The notes: generated by a model from the letters alone, not told the origin. Numbered from the stretch's first letter, positions 39,601-49,422 are shown. The stretch is DNA of 64,000 bases from Leuctra nigra (GCA_934045905.1 OW203762.1:42509702-42573701), one strand, 5' to 3'. A program made the numbers and translations.

Positions 39601-42600
39601 GAGATTAAAATCTAATATTTTTCCAATAGGTAGGTACTGTTTTTGATTCATAGTAAAGGTTTTTGTGAAACTTGGCGCCCCACCTCTTTTACGTCAATAA
39701 AATACTAAATGAAGAATATTGTCAGTGTCTTGTTAAACCATTATTTGATTATAATTTGAGAGGGTAAATCGAAAGGATTTATTTTAACATTTATTTTGAT
39801 TTTATAACAAAGTTGCTCCGCCCTGGCTTATTAGTGGCTCCCAGTTTAAAAAAGTAGTACCGGGGCGGCGCCCTGGTGCGCCATGGCCCGACTACACCCC
39901 TGACGCAGCTCCTTGGTTCACTTTAATGAAATGTAGGGAAATACAAGAATTAAAGTGTAAATTCTTACAAAAGTAGAATCCGCTTTTGTGTGACTATAGG
40001 GCACTGGCCAAACTTTCCCCGCTTGCATGGCGCTAGCATCGAGACAGGTCAAAACCAAGGTCCATCAAAACTACAACGCGCAAAACATTTTTGACATGCA
40101 TAAGAAGATGTACTTACTGTCTAGATATATTCATTTTTTACTCTAGTATTATAACATGTTTGAAAATAAGAAGATATTGCAATGTCTAAATCAAAATCCA
40201 TGTCATAACGAGGCGACACCCCCTCAGTTGTTTCATTGTTTCCATTTGCCGTGAGTCTTCAAGAGAGCCTTGGAAACAAAAACAAAATACTGACAGCTGT
40301 CATTACACGATCAAAATATCTAGTGGAGCGGTCGCTCCACGCCAGCCAATCGTACGGCGTGCACACTCTCATATAAAGGCTGGAGCAAACCCACTTTTAC
40401 TGTAAGCATCAAAGTAGCATTTTCGGCCTACTGGATCTTAAAATTGGGAAATCTCACATTGTTGCGAAATATCTTAATTTCGATCATTATTACACTACAG
40501 TATATTATAATAATTATCCACTATTTCGGTAAATAACCAAACATCAACATCAATTTTTAATTCTTATTCTCAAATCTAATGAAAATATGGTCAGTGTAGC
40601 AAGAAATCCTTTGATTTAAAAGTGACCTCCCTCGACGCTAGCGCCAAAAGTGACCGACCGATCGTCCTATCTTTGCATCGTCCTATCACAACAAATTTTA
40701 CTTTTTAGTATAATTGGGGTTCAGTCCTCAACTCGACCATCGTAAATAAAAGATATATAGGTAAATATATAGGGTAAAGTATCAGTATTTTTTTTGTTCA
40801 AGGATTGCAATATCGAACCTGCTTGTGGCAACTTTGGTAAAAGAGAGAAAGTTGCTTGCGAAGAGAAGCGCACATCTGAAAGAATAAAAAATAAAGCTAA
40901 AGCAGTTAAGCCAACTATTCCTGACCAAAGTTGCCTTGAAGATTCTGTTGCACTGCAGCAACGTCATGATGCAAGTTCCAGCAATATGGATGACTTCGAC
41001 AGAATGTGTTTGAGTTCAACCACGTTGTTTAACCAGTCTGATCCAAACTACGACCAAAACCTTAACTCAAGTGGCAGCGAAATGAAATCTGATGATTCTG
41101 ATGATTTGGAGTTTGTACCAAAGAAGGCCAAATTTGTCAAAGAAACAATAGATTTGAATAATGAGAAGCAAACTGCCAGGAAAAAAGTTAAAAACCATGA
41201 TGAATTTAAGAAAATGCAGTTGTCAGAGATTAGCAAAACAATCGTGGCGAAAACCAAAAAAACAAAGAAAGACTCAACAAAACTCTGCAATGATCCTGAT
41301 GTAGTTTTTAAATTGTTACCAAAGAAGGCCAAATTTGCTAAGAAGTCAGAAAAGCTGAATAATAAAATGCAAACTACCAGGAAAAATGTGACAAATAATG
41401 ATAGATTTGAGAAAAAGCAGCTGTCAGAGAAAAGGAATAAAATCGGGGCCAATACCAACAAAACAAATGAATATTCGCCGGTTGATATAATGCGTTCCGG
41501 CTCCAAGTGTGATGCTGCATCTTCTTTGTCGCCCAATTTTTACAACAATAACCCTCAGAACTGCAATATGAAACACATGGGTAGCCCAACAGTGCAGACA
41601 AACAGGTTGGTGGGTGATGTAGTGAAGCCATCACTGAACCAACCGGTGCAGAGTGAAGTTCCAATTCAGCCAAACAAAATCAAACAACCTACTGAACTAA
41701 AATGCAAGCAATCTAAACAACAAAGCTTAAATAAACAGTCAGGAAGGAACTCATTGGTTAACAAAGTGTTGGGACAGAATGATACTGTGCTGTCTGACAA
41801 ATCGGAAGCTAGGCTGGAATCAGACAAGACACCACAGAAAACAACAATGTTTGAGTCTAGTGACAACACTACCGAACCAATATATGGCAACGGATGCCAC
41901 GACAGCACAAATGAGTCGACATCTGATGACGAAGAAAATGATAATGAACCAGATCAGGACATGCTTATTGAGGTGAGTTTATTGGTTTGGTTATAAATTT
42001 ATTGAAGGATCTCATCGGCAGTTGCCAGTTACTCTAACCATAGACTAACTGCATTTATAATTTGATTGAATTCAAATTTTCGAATTGGAACTCTTGGGTC
42101 AAATAATGCCTGAAACTGCAAGGATTTTTACTTTTGGTTCTACCCACATTTTTTATGTAGGTTTGTATTGGTATAATACATGCCTGGGCAAACTTTTTGG
42201 CTAAAGAGCCGCATCGAGAACTTAAATATGAAGGTGGGCCACATAAGCATAGCATAAAATACGTAAAATAATATTTCCAGAGACATTATTACTTGGTAGG
42301 GGAGGTGGGGAGGTGGGAGTCTTGACGAAGACGATGTAAATCAAGGAGAGGCCTTGCAGAAGGTGTGAGAAAATTTTGATTCATTTTTAAATAAAAATGG
42401 CCTGTAGCTCACACCAAAATTTTTCACAGTTTTCAGGCCATCCTTGTAGTAAATTTCATAGGTTCTAAATTTCATAGAAATCCATTGATGGGTTCAAATT
42501 TAAATAAATTTATTCCGAGTGACTGAAAAATTGAAATTTAGTCAGATCAAGTTCAAATTATGCATTCCCATTAAAACTACAATTTTACAATTTTTCAACC

Positions 42601-43791
42601 CAATCAGTCGCAAACAGATATTTCAATATTGAATTTTTAACTTTTTGCAATAGGTGTCAGAAAAGGTGTATGGAATTGATATGAATGGGAATTCCAGTTC
42701 AACTGAATCTAATTTTCTTTATGTAGGTAGGTAGTAGGTACCAGTTTCAAAGAAAAGCCGGTAGTACTTCTTTGTTGATTGAGTGGATCATATTTCAATT
42801 GAATATGGATTCAATATGTTTTCTGAGCGTTACGATGTAGTTAAGTCTATGAATTAATTAAGTTACGATTAAGTCTAGCTTGTCAACGCATTACACTGAT
42901 AGTTTTCCAAGTTTTATTTTTATTGCTGGATTTTCTATAAAGGCTCAAGCCTGGAGAATTAGATTAGATAAATTGATGACAAAGATGCAGTGGAAAATTG
43001 GACACACAAGGTAATTTCTTGAATAGGTATATCTTATTTATTAATTTTTAATGAATTGCCACGATTCTATTGATTATTTCAGGAGCTTTGCAAGACAAAC
43101 CTGGCTGAAAAACATAAGAACTGGATTGAATTTGGCAATGATTGTTTACAAAAGGCCGAGCAAGCATACGAAGACATATGTTCCCAACGCAATCTGACTA
43201 AGTATGCTGTTCCCTATTTTTTATTTTGTGATTGATTATGCAGTAGGTAGTTTACCAGTTTTATGTATTGTTGTGCCAAGGTTAAGGTTAATTAATTAAG
43301 GTTGTTTTATCATTGAAACACGAACAGTTTATCTATTCGTAGGAAAAGTGAAAAAGAAGTAATAAAGAAAATGGTTTCTGACCTCCAACAACTTCGAGAC
43401 CAATTAAACAGTAACAAACTGGAGTGTTATATGTACAAAGTAAAGAAGCTCATTGAAAAATCTAAGACGGAGCATCATAGTTACATAGCAGCTATTAAAT
43501 CCTGGTAAGTAGCCACTTACCAAAATAAGCGTATGGGCGGACTCACCCGGGAACTGTCACCTGCGGCCCACTGTACCTAGTCATTTTTAAATCCTTTGCA
43601 GCTTAAACTCGATATTGGCAATTAAAAATACTATGGAAGAAAATAGTGAAACTGCGGCAAAAGATTTGAGAGCAAAGACGGAATCAAAATTGTCTGATCT
43701 GCAATCAGAACTTATTACAACACTAACAGTATATACAGAGAAGATGGAGCAGGTAAATGATGCTGTCAAGGAAGGTATGAAGAACTTGTAG
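21610..43791 (+). CDS. SYCP2: Synaptonemal complex protein 2 homologue
   Basis: SYCP2 is a meiotic chromosome-axis (lateral element) protein. Exons: 21610-21768, 24075-24143, one ending 29288 (start ambiguous, 29211-29253), 29463-29615, 30525-30718, 31276-31456, 31564-31671, 32058-32212, 32296-32509, 33421-33547, 35568-35788, 37865-39061, 40803-41972, 43083-43201, 43343-43504, 43602-43791 (stop TAG). Apart from the third, all phases join, giving about 1,485 residues against about 1,530 in human. The helical ARM-like N-terminus includes GDYDLQSTILEYLFRF. It is followed by the PH-like domain (PQWIDFNLGTGNVMF ... SVAVLTLEKDPF ... YRLVLVLKP), matching human EFWIDFNLGS. Two very large exons encode a Lys/Ser/Asp-rich disordered region. 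The last three encode a coiled coil (KMVSDLQQLRDQLNSNKLE ... ESKLSDLQSELITT), as in SYCP2. Introns carry many transposons. Main doubt: the third exon boundary. Confidence 0.87.
21796..22053. mobile_element. Inverted-repeat element in SYCP2 intron 1
   Basis: Arms of about 85 bp are mirrored. Arm words are CCCAACGTCTATACAATACT, CTCTTCTAAAGGTTGAGCC and ATTTCAGTACTCGGAAGTAT. TATAG directly flanks both ends (21791-21795 and 22054-22058). There is no coding capacity. Confidence 0.75.
22309..22567 (+). repeat. Dispersed repeat, copy 1 (pair at 59557-59809)
   Basis: Both copies run from ACGACTGACCTCTGGTGG to CTTATTTGTTCGA in the same orientation and are about 90% alike. Flanks are unrelated. They could be SINE or solo retroposon fragments; I see no terminal repeats. 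Confidence 0.7.
22625..23365 (-). pseudogene. Non-LTR retrotransposon reverse transcriptase fragment (frameshifted)
   Basis: On the minus strand a frame reads TLIYADDDFVWGETEEELQE, which includes the catalytic YADD. It continues to GLEISREKSET and then shifts frame near 23225. It resumes as EFKYLGSVLAKDGKVDKEI ... KLLLYKTYFVPI and shifts again below 22830 into an Arg/Trp/Glu-rich tail. Order and motifs match the palm and C-terminal part of LINE reverse transcriptases. It is dead (stop and frameshifts), in SYCP2 intron 1, antisense to the gene. Confidence 0.82.
24345..24475. mobile_element. Small palindromic MITE
   Basis: CGTATTCTAGAAC and GTTCTAGAATACG are inverted ends; TTCCTGATGGAATC and GATTCCATCAG mirror inside. 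No target duplication is clear. Confidence 0.5.
24480..25200. repeat. Dispersed GAAATTTTGCACA repeat family
   Basis: Diverged units containing GAGCTGAAATTTTGCACA, GATTGGTTCAAATTT and AGTTCAAATTTTGCATGG follow each other here. Related blocks lie at 18480-18720, 26750-27300, 34870-35260 and 42380-42640. One end often carries GAGCGAGCGTCTCC or its complement. Class unknown. Confidence 0.6.
26201..26346. mobile_element. Short palindromic MITE, copy 2
   Basis: GCTAGGTCCACATAGACC and GGTCTATGTGGATCCGGC are inverted ends, and CCAATCACAAGTC / GACTTGTGATTGG mirror inside. Same family as 10370-10495. Confidence 0.7.
26750..27300. repeat. Member of the GAAATTTTGCACA repeat family, reverse orientation
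   Basis: Complementary words such as TGTGTGCATAATTTCAGC and CAAATTGATCAAA recur, and the block ends with GAGACGCTCGCTTGGCTCGC. It lies in SYCP2 intron 2. Confidence 0.5.
27500..27607. repeat. Inverted repeat (hairpin) in SYCP2 intron 2
   Basis: GCGATCGTGTAAAATGACAA and its complement close a loop of about 40 bases. TTGTCGAAGCGA / TCGCTTCGACAA extend the stem. Confidence 0.65.
27808..28405. mobile_element. hAT-like MITE, TAGAGCC family, with 8-bp target duplication
   Basis: The octamer CCTATTAG flanks both sides directly (27800-27807 and 28406-28413). The ends are TAGAGCCACGTA and ...TTACGGGGCTCTA. The 598-bp interior has CGCGAAAT-type words and no transposase. It is inserted into an older repeat whose intact paralogue is at 53390-53935. 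Confidence 0.85.
28440..28920. repeat. GGAACCGGAACC-type repeat, copy 1
   Basis: A diverged block ends in reiterated GGAACCGGAACC and CCTTTATAA words. It is paralogous to 53450-53935 and contiguous in origin with 27300-27420, being interrupted by later insertions. Frames here are repeat artefacts. Confidence 0.65.
28985..29200. repeat. Dispersed repeat (pair at 46060-47215)
   Basis: CCATTGACTTCCGCTCTATA, TATAGCTGCAGCAC, GGCCGCACTGCTTTA and ATTTTGTTTAATGC occur in the same order near 46060-46200. This copy is uninterrupted, whereas the other carries an inserted hAT-like element. Confidence 0.7.
30890..31023. repeat. Short inverted repeat in a SYCP2 intron
   Basis: GTGTGTCGATCACCCTCC and GGAGGGTGAGCGACACAC are inverted about 95 bases apart. 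It is probably a small MITE. Confidence 0.5.
32662..33203. mobile_element. Fold-back element, copy 1 (pair at 45015-46064)
   Basis: Arms mirror each other through TTGGATACGATTGGAGAC / CCAATCGTATCGG and TAGATAAAAGACAAACTTAG / CTAAGTTTGTCTTTTATCTA. The other copy is in opposite orientation and interrupted by a 516-bp insertion. No coding capacity. Confidence 0.7.
33546..33720. repeat. Palindromic MITE in a SYCP2 intron
   Basis: AAATAAATGCCAACCGCAAT and ATTGCAGTTGGTATTTATTT are inverted, with further mirrored GTGTGAAATAT / ATATTTCACGC outside. It starts at the donor of the preceding SYCP2 exon. Confidence 0.6.
33838..34165. repeat. T-rich low-complexity tract
   Basis: About 330 bases on the plus strand are dominated by T with sparse GATT and ATT words. 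The strand bias is extreme. It lies in the SYCP2 intron between the 33421 and 35568 exons. Confidence 0.85.
34236..34470. mobile_element. MITE with CAATGGGGTTG ends, copy 1
   Basis: CAATGGGGTTGTTCAC and GTGAGCAACCCCATTG are inverted ends. The same element is at 62107-62326, about 88% alike. The interior includes several ATTGGCT/ATTGGTT words. Confidence 0.8.
34480..34760 (-). pseudogene. Non-LTR retrotransposon C-terminal fragment
   Basis: On the minus strand a frame reads KKRKAGRPRTQWKDAIEEDV, then a frame-shifted REKWWYERE-type tail. This resembles the C-terminal GRP-x-x-x-W region of LINE ORF2 proteins. It has stops, is antisense to SYCP2 and is intronic. Confidence 0.6.
36638..37485. mobile_element. 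Mariner-like (TA target) MITE in a SYCP2 intron
   Basis: CCGGGTGGCCCAAAAAAAAC and its complement close an 848-bp element directly flanked by TA. Internal segments are also mirrored (GATTATACGGAGCTCAAA / TTTGAGCTCCGTATAATC). There is no transposase frame. Confidence 0.8.
40004..40684. mobile_element. Dispersed DNA element carrying a nested insertion
   Basis: It is homologous, in reverse orientation, to 62952-63477: GGGCACTGGCCAAACT, ATGCATAAGAAGATGTACTT, CTCTTGAAGACT-type words and TCGACGCTAGCGCC are shared in order. Relative to that copy it contains an extra 164-168 bp at 40320. It lies between the two giant SYCP2 exons. Confidence 0.7.
40320..40483 (-). mobile_element. Helitron-like short element, copy 2 (nested)
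   Basis: This is the same unit as 1695-1861, ending in the GTGGAGCG / CGCTCCAC hairpin and CTAG. The paralogous repeat at 63.1 kb reads straight through the insertion point, so both boundaries are defined to within one or two bases. Confidence 0.65.
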
Positions 43792-43885
43792 TTTCATGAT
43801 TAAGCATTAAGCCCTGAGTAATAGGTATTAAGTCAATATATAAGTTAGTTGAGATGTGCTGAGTTACGTACACATGTATAACCTG

Positions 43886-43891
43886 AATAAA
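43886..43891 (+). terminator. Polyadenylation signal for SYCP2
   Basis: AATAAA lies 95 bases after the SYCP2 stop, within AATAAATAAATAA. Confidence 0.55.
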
Positions 43892-43966
43892 TAAATAATG
43901 TGCCTAGATACTACTAGAAGGAAACATGAGTTTACTTAATTTCTGCCTGCTAAAGATGTGTCCAGG

Positions 43967-44107
43967 GGGGCTATTCTAAATTCCCTTGTCGTCTCGTTTC
44001 ACGTGATACGGGCTCACTGCACACTGGAGTGCTATCTATTTAACACGGTAGTGACGCCGTATCAAGTGATACGAGACGACAGGGAAATTTAGAATAGCCC
44101 TCCAGGT
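43967..44107. mobile_element. Palindromic MITE
   Basis: GGCTATTCTAAATT and AATTTAGAATAGCC are inverted ends, with CCCTTGTCGTCTCGT / ACGAGACGACAGGG inside. TCCAGG occurs directly next to both ends as a possible 6-bp duplication. Confidence 0.7.
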
Positions 44108-44659
44108 ATCTAGAGTGCGTTCCACAATGGGGCGAGTTGGGCGTTGACGTCACCATAGGATTTACGGGTTAAATCAAACTTGCTACGTCAACAAACGAGC
44201 ACAAAGCTGTGCCAATATGCCCCAACTCAAAAGCCTGGGCTTTCTGATCAAACATGGATGCCTGTATTTTCATTCATTCGACGCTATTAGACTCAAGGTC
44301 ACGCCCAGGTGATACGTCACAATGTTGAAAGTATAGGAAATTGGGCGTTTGGATAAAAATACAGTATGCAGCCCTAATGTGCGTGGTATGATGGTATCTA
44401 CCATTAGCTACAACGTTACCTATGTAATTTAGTTTTGTTGATTATGACGTCGTTTCTGTTTCATAATAAGTATGATGGAGCAAATTGGCTTAAAATTCAT
44501 AATGATTAGAAGATGGAAGCATCACAGACAGTGAATAGAGTGTTGAAGACTTTGTTGTGACAATGCCAAAAATAATTAGTTTTTATGTTTTTCAATGTAT
44601 GTATCTCGGCAACAAATCAACAATAAAAAATCAATGAAACTGCATAAAGAAAGAACATC

Positions 44660-44994
44660 AGCACCTGCAGACAGACCAGGCAATTTGCCCGCATGTCCTT
44701 GAGTTGCAGAGGGACCCCTCCTTTTCATCATGGGGTTCCTATAACACCATTCGATGCACTGTTAGAAAACCCAACATTCCTAGCCGCAAAACAACAGATA
44801 GAACAGAGTATAAGACACTCTCAGGCCAACAGACTGATGCAACAAGAAAACTTCTTCAATGTACACCCGAGATGCTGGGAAATGGACCAAGTCATGATGG
44901 GTGGAATGAATCCAAACTGCACTGGAGTATACCCATCAGGGCACCAACACAACTCAAATAAAGATGGGTTATCAATTGGGCTTTTTCACTTCCA
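44660..44994 (+). CDS. Possible coding exon of unknown family
   Basis: An open frame reads ...MSLSCRGTPPFHHGVPITPF, DALLENPTFLAAKQQIEQSI and VHPRCWEMDQVMMGGMNPNC. Its GC content is higher than the surroundings, and CAG|GTATTT near 44994 would serve as a donor. An alternative frame is also open, and no partner exons were found. It could be an exon of an unannotated gene or a retroposed fragment. I do not recognise the family. Confidence 0.25.
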
Positions 44995-45014
44995 GGTATT
45001 TACAAAGACTTAAA

Positions 45015-46064
45015 AGCTCTCTGCCGTTTTAGAAAATAATTGAGAGAAAAATTGTTTCTTAGGTGGGTGTAACTTTTATAATGATGTTCACATGATCAGT
45101 CTGATGGTATATTACTTTAGTAGCACTTTTTCATTTATGCTTATTTCATCTATAGTAAGATGCCGGTTATTCAACAAAACCGCTCAAAACTATCATATTT
45201 CCGATACGATTGGAGACGAAACCCGTGAACCAATTGATCTCAAATTTAAATCATGATTAGATAAAAGACAAACTTAGGGTTATCATTTGGCATAATTTTA
45301 AAATTAAATTTCATAAGGCACCCATTGAGACAAGAAAATAGATAATTCTTCACCAAAAAATAAAAATCAACTAATTATTACTAGTACCTAATTAACGAAG
45401 CAAAAAATTAAAACCCTAAGTTAGTCTTATATCTAGAGATGGGTCGATACCACATTTTCACCGATACCGATACTATCGCCGATACTTTTGTTACCTTAAT
45501 TTTTATAGATTATGTGCACGTGTGATTTCAGGGTTAGGTACCTACATCAAATTAAGTACTCATTTTCCCTATGTACTCAACAAAACAAAATGCATTACCT
45601 ATACAAAAAAAAAATCAGTTTGAAATCATGTTTTATAGTAAATTGGTTCCAGACACCACTTTTATTCCGTTTGGAACACATCACATTAAAGAAAAGTTAT
45701 GCCTAACAAAATAATGCAAGACGCCATGAAAGAAGTTGAAAGAACTGCAGGAAACCTCGATCAAAGCGGCGCTCTGATTGGTCGATGCTCATTGTACATA
45801 AGCCAATGGTGTTTTAGCTTCTATAATAGTGTGTTGAGCAACAGCCAATGGGGAAACAGTCTTTGTGAAACGCGGAAAAATTCAAAAGTATCGCCAAATA
45901 TGGCCAAAAAAATTGAAGTATCGGCAGTATCGGTATCGGCCCATCTCTACTTATATCTAATCATGATTAAAATTTCAAATCATTTCTTCAACCCATTTTG
46001 TCTCCAATTGTATCAAAAAGTGCCTGCAACAAGCGGCAAAATCGCTCGCGCTTGTACCACCATT
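45015..46064. mobile_element. Fold-back element, copy 2, interrupted by a hAT-like insertion
   Basis: It shares, in inverse order, the segments of 32662-33203 (CCGATACGATTGGAGAC, TAGATAAAAGACAAACTTAG, CAAGCGGCAAAATCGC). It is split by the insertion at 45434-45949. Confidence 0.7.
45434..45949. mobile_element. hAT-like MITE with 8-bp target duplication
   Basis: CTTATATC is directly repeated at 45426-45433 and 45950-45957. The ends are TAGAGATGGGTCGATAC and GTATCGGCCCATCTCTA, with subterminal CCGATACCGATAC words. Open frames inside are not recognisable. Confidence 0.88.
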
Positions 46065-46214
46065 GACTTCCGCTCTATAGGGATTTATGACTGCTATAGC
46101 TGCAGCACTGAATGCTTTTGCCGATTTCTGAGGCCGCACTGCTTTATCAAATTCTGGCAATATTAAGACATATTATTAATTTTGTTTAATGCTACGCTGT
46201 GTCTACATATTTAT

Positions 46215-47057
46215 TAGGGATGTCGGCGGGTCCAAAAATCAGGAATCGGGTCGGGTCAAAATAGGGTAATTGCCCCCCCCCCACAAAAAAAAATTGTGGG
46301 GGTTGGTTAGGTAAGGGTGTAGGGGTTTAGGTAAATAATCAGTAATCACATGGCACTTAGCTGCATGAGAGGAGTAAGTGACCCTCTCTCAGGGCCATCT
46401 GTGTGCTTATCCTTCAAAAGAATTTGAGAAAACAGGATAGGACATGATAACATTCTTTGATAACTAACAACTTCTATCATCATAAGAAAACGCAATTTGT
46501 GCACCTTTCTACCCACGACTCAACTTTTTCACTGTGGTCTACAGTGTGATTGAAAATGAAAATACACTCATTTCTCCCGTGCTTCCAAAACCCTATACTC
46601 CATTCGGACAGGACCTTTCAGCGTCTGAGGGCAAATGCCAAAATACAATCGCCAATAAAATGCTGTATACACCTCAGAAACGTGATTTTTCTTTGCTCCT
46701 CTATTGATATGGGGTGGAATGGAGGTAGTGCCAGAAATTTAGCCAAAATTAGCGTTGAAAATAGGAATTCCAAACAGAAACTAGATTTCTCGTTGCTGAA
46801 AATTCCGTGTCGAATGTACTGTACACATGATTTCACCCCCCCCCCCCTGCCCCATTTCTCTCTCACCTCCCCATAGCAAGCAAGGTCATTGAACTTCCCC
46901 TTGAGGTGCAGCTGATAACTGTGCGAAAACATCTGTCTTTCAGCTACTCCACTAAAAAAACATTTTTTTTTTTTTGGTACCCGCGATTATTATTTATTAT
47001 CCGAGTTATTGCTTACCCGGAACCGCCCGGGTACCCGAGTACCTGCCGACATCCCTA
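46215..47057. mobile_element. hAT-like MITE with 8-bp target duplication
   Basis: ATATTTAT is directly repeated at 46207-46214 and 47058-47065. The ends TAGGGATGTCGGC and GCCGACATCCCTA are perfect inverses. The 843-bp element interrupts the dispersed repeat known intact at 28985-29200. Confidence 0.9.
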
Positions 47058-47424
47058 ATATTTATACTACAAGAGCATCCAAAGCATATTGTCATATTCA
47101 AAGCATAAGAATTTGACCTTGGTCTGTAAGTAAGAACGGGTCGGTTTCGTTTGTCACTAGACATGACGACAGGCCAGTCGCATGTCCCCAACCCCAGTGT
47201 ACGTCAATGGTACCACCTTCAAGAGCATTATTTTTGGGGTACCTACTATCTATGTAAATATTTATCTATTTAGGCAGACTTAAAGGAACTTCCTAAAATA
47301 ATGCAATTTATAGGTAATGGAAATCATTTACTTTCAAACTCGATGTCCATTCAATGATTCTTGAGATAATCAAAAAAAAAATCTGCATTCATCCAAATCT
47401 AAAATGCTATTTGTACCTAATGAT

Positions 47425-48241
47425 TAGAGCCAGTTTTAAATGGTGATTTTATTTCTTAAAATTCGTTTTTAAAATCATCAATTTCGTTTTTTGTGTTTTT
47501 TCTGGAAGATTATAAAACACATTGTAATAGCCCCCAGAAACCATAATTTGATGAAAAACACGTATGCCACTTTGGAGTATGGATTGGAATGGATTGGTCA
47601 TGCACTATTAGCACTGAAATAGGCTTGTTTAGAATGTCGTCTTTAATGCTCTGTAATGTCTTTTCCCCAACCCACATTTTCTCTGTGTAGATGATACATA
47701 ATATTTAAAATTTCTTGACGCAAAATGTATAGTTTGACAAGATATTTTCTTTCCCAATCCAACAATTTTCAGTGCAGTAATTGTTCCAAAATATCCTTCT
47801 GAATAGTTGCGACTGGTTGAGGGTGGAAGGGGGGGGGGGGGGGAACTGGTCGACCTTGAACAGATGGGGGCGCAAAACAAAGCAGCCTGGAGCCATCATC
47901 AACTGGTTAGACTGGTCTGGTTCACTTTGAGGGTGGGTAGCAAAGTGTCTGGCGAGGGGGAGGGGGTTGAGTGAGTAGCACATGGAAAGAAACTGGTTTC
48001 GTTTGTTGTTGTGTGACCTGTTAAGAGGGATAAAAGCAGTAATTTTAATAGAAAACCTTTATTTCGTGGTCATTTCGCGGAAAATGTTGAATATCGCGAT
48101 CAGGGTTGGATTTCGTTTTTTTTCGCGATGTAAAAATGGTAGATTTGGGATCTATACACAATGAAATGGATTTTAGTAGAAGAAAATAGTGCAATCGGAA
48201 CAATTCGCGAATTCGCGCATCACCATTTAAAACTGGCTCTA
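47425..48241. mobile_element. hAT-like MITE, TAGAGCC family, with 8-bp target duplication
   Basis: CTAATGAT is directly repeated at 47417-47424 and 48242-48249. The ends TAGAGCCAGTTTTAAATGG and CCATTTAAAACTGGCTCTA are perfect inverses. The interior (817 bp total) includes a poly-G run near 47830. Confidence 0.9.
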
Positions 48242-48584
48242 CTAATGATCATGCAATTTGCAATACAATAGACTTGTTTAAATTATTCCAAATGTAATGC
48301 CTGAAACTAAAAATCGGGAAAATGGACACCGAGCTTCTGCTTCAAAAGAAACGTATTGAACATTTGCTCGATTAAAAATATGTATTCTATGAATAATGAA
48401 AACGGGTGATTATTTACGAAGTGTGGGTAGGTTGACCTACCAGTTTGAGTACATGAGCTCTTTACAGGTGGCATCTGTTTGAAGGATTTGTACATTTTCA
48501 AATGGAATGCCAATGGTTCAGTTTATATATAAACATTCTCTATTCATAATATCTCTTAGAAATCATAGACTAGTATTTTATAAT

Positions 48585-49037
48585 GTTAAGTCCGGTCATA
48601 TATTTTTTCCCGCCAAAAGCGATTTGAAGCGGTTTTCGAGCGAAATACAAAATATAAATACCTTTATTTAACAAACGGTTATGATTGAATATCGAAAAAG
48701 CAAGACCGAGGTGACATGTATTGAACCTTTATCTACATTTTCATCGCTTACAGTCATAACTTTGCTCCTACTATGGGGTCAGTATGTGTCGGGCACGAAA
48801 ACACTCCGTATATTTACTTATAGTGTTTTCGTGCCAGACACATACTGACCACATAGTAGGAGCAAAGTTATGAAGTAAGCGATGAAAATGTAGATAAAGG
48901 TTCAATACATGTCACCTCGGTCTTGCTTTTTCGATATTCATAACCGTTTGTTAAATATAGTCGTTTATATTTTGTATTTCGCTCGAGAACCGCTCCAAAT
49001 CGCTTTTGGCGGGGAAAAATATATGACCGCCCTTAAC
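48585..49037. mobile_element. Fold-back element with about 210-bp arms
   Basis: Nearly the whole 450 bp is one hairpin: GGTCATATATTTTT, CAAAAGCGATTTGAAGCGG, AAGCAAGACCGAGGTGACAT and TAGGAGCAAAGTTATGA-type words reappear inverted. The centre is near 48812. No coding capacity. Confidence 0.85.
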
Positions 49038-49383
49038 GTTACATACCCTTCAGTCAAGTCTAGCACAGTGTTTTGTTATCTAGGTGGTCATCAACATTCA
49101 AAGGTTCCAGCGAGACAGAATCGTCGTAGCTTTCAATGAGAGATTGCTTGAACTCCAAGGCCTCCAAATGGAGTCCGCTTCGACTGGCGTTGAAATGCAT
49201 CACAGCTCCATACAGTTTGCGTTTTCAAGAATAATTCGATGCGACAGGATTCAATACCAACTTGTACCAGAAGGGTTTCTAATAATCTCTGCACCCTGGG
49301 CTGAGGATATGAGGTTTCATTAAAAAAAAAAAAAAAATGAAAAGAACACGAAAATAAAAAAATCTGTAACCAGTTGTAATTGG

Positions 49384-49389
49384 TTTAAT
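49384..49389 (-). terminator. Polyadenylation signal for RPL4
   Basis: The minus-strand ATTAAA variant lies 34 bases beyond the RPL4 stop codon. Confidence 0.5.
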
Positions 49390-49422
49390 TACTTTCATTC
49401 CAAATCAAAAACAGTATACATT

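Larger units (their letters stand above)
43792..49422. other. Intergenic region between SYCP2 and RPL4, dominated by nested elements
   Basis: The two genes converge here. I find a palindromic MITE, a possible small exon at 44660-44994, two fold-back or dispersed repeats each carrying a hAT-like insertion, a third hAT-like element at 47425-48241 and a long fold-back at 48585-49037. No complete gene is recognisable. Confidence 0.6.

Noticed and set aside
41048..41536. 162-codon minus-strand frame rich in Phe/Leu/Val
   Set aside because: It is the antisense shadow of the Lys/Asn-rich giant SYCP2 exon at 40803-41972.
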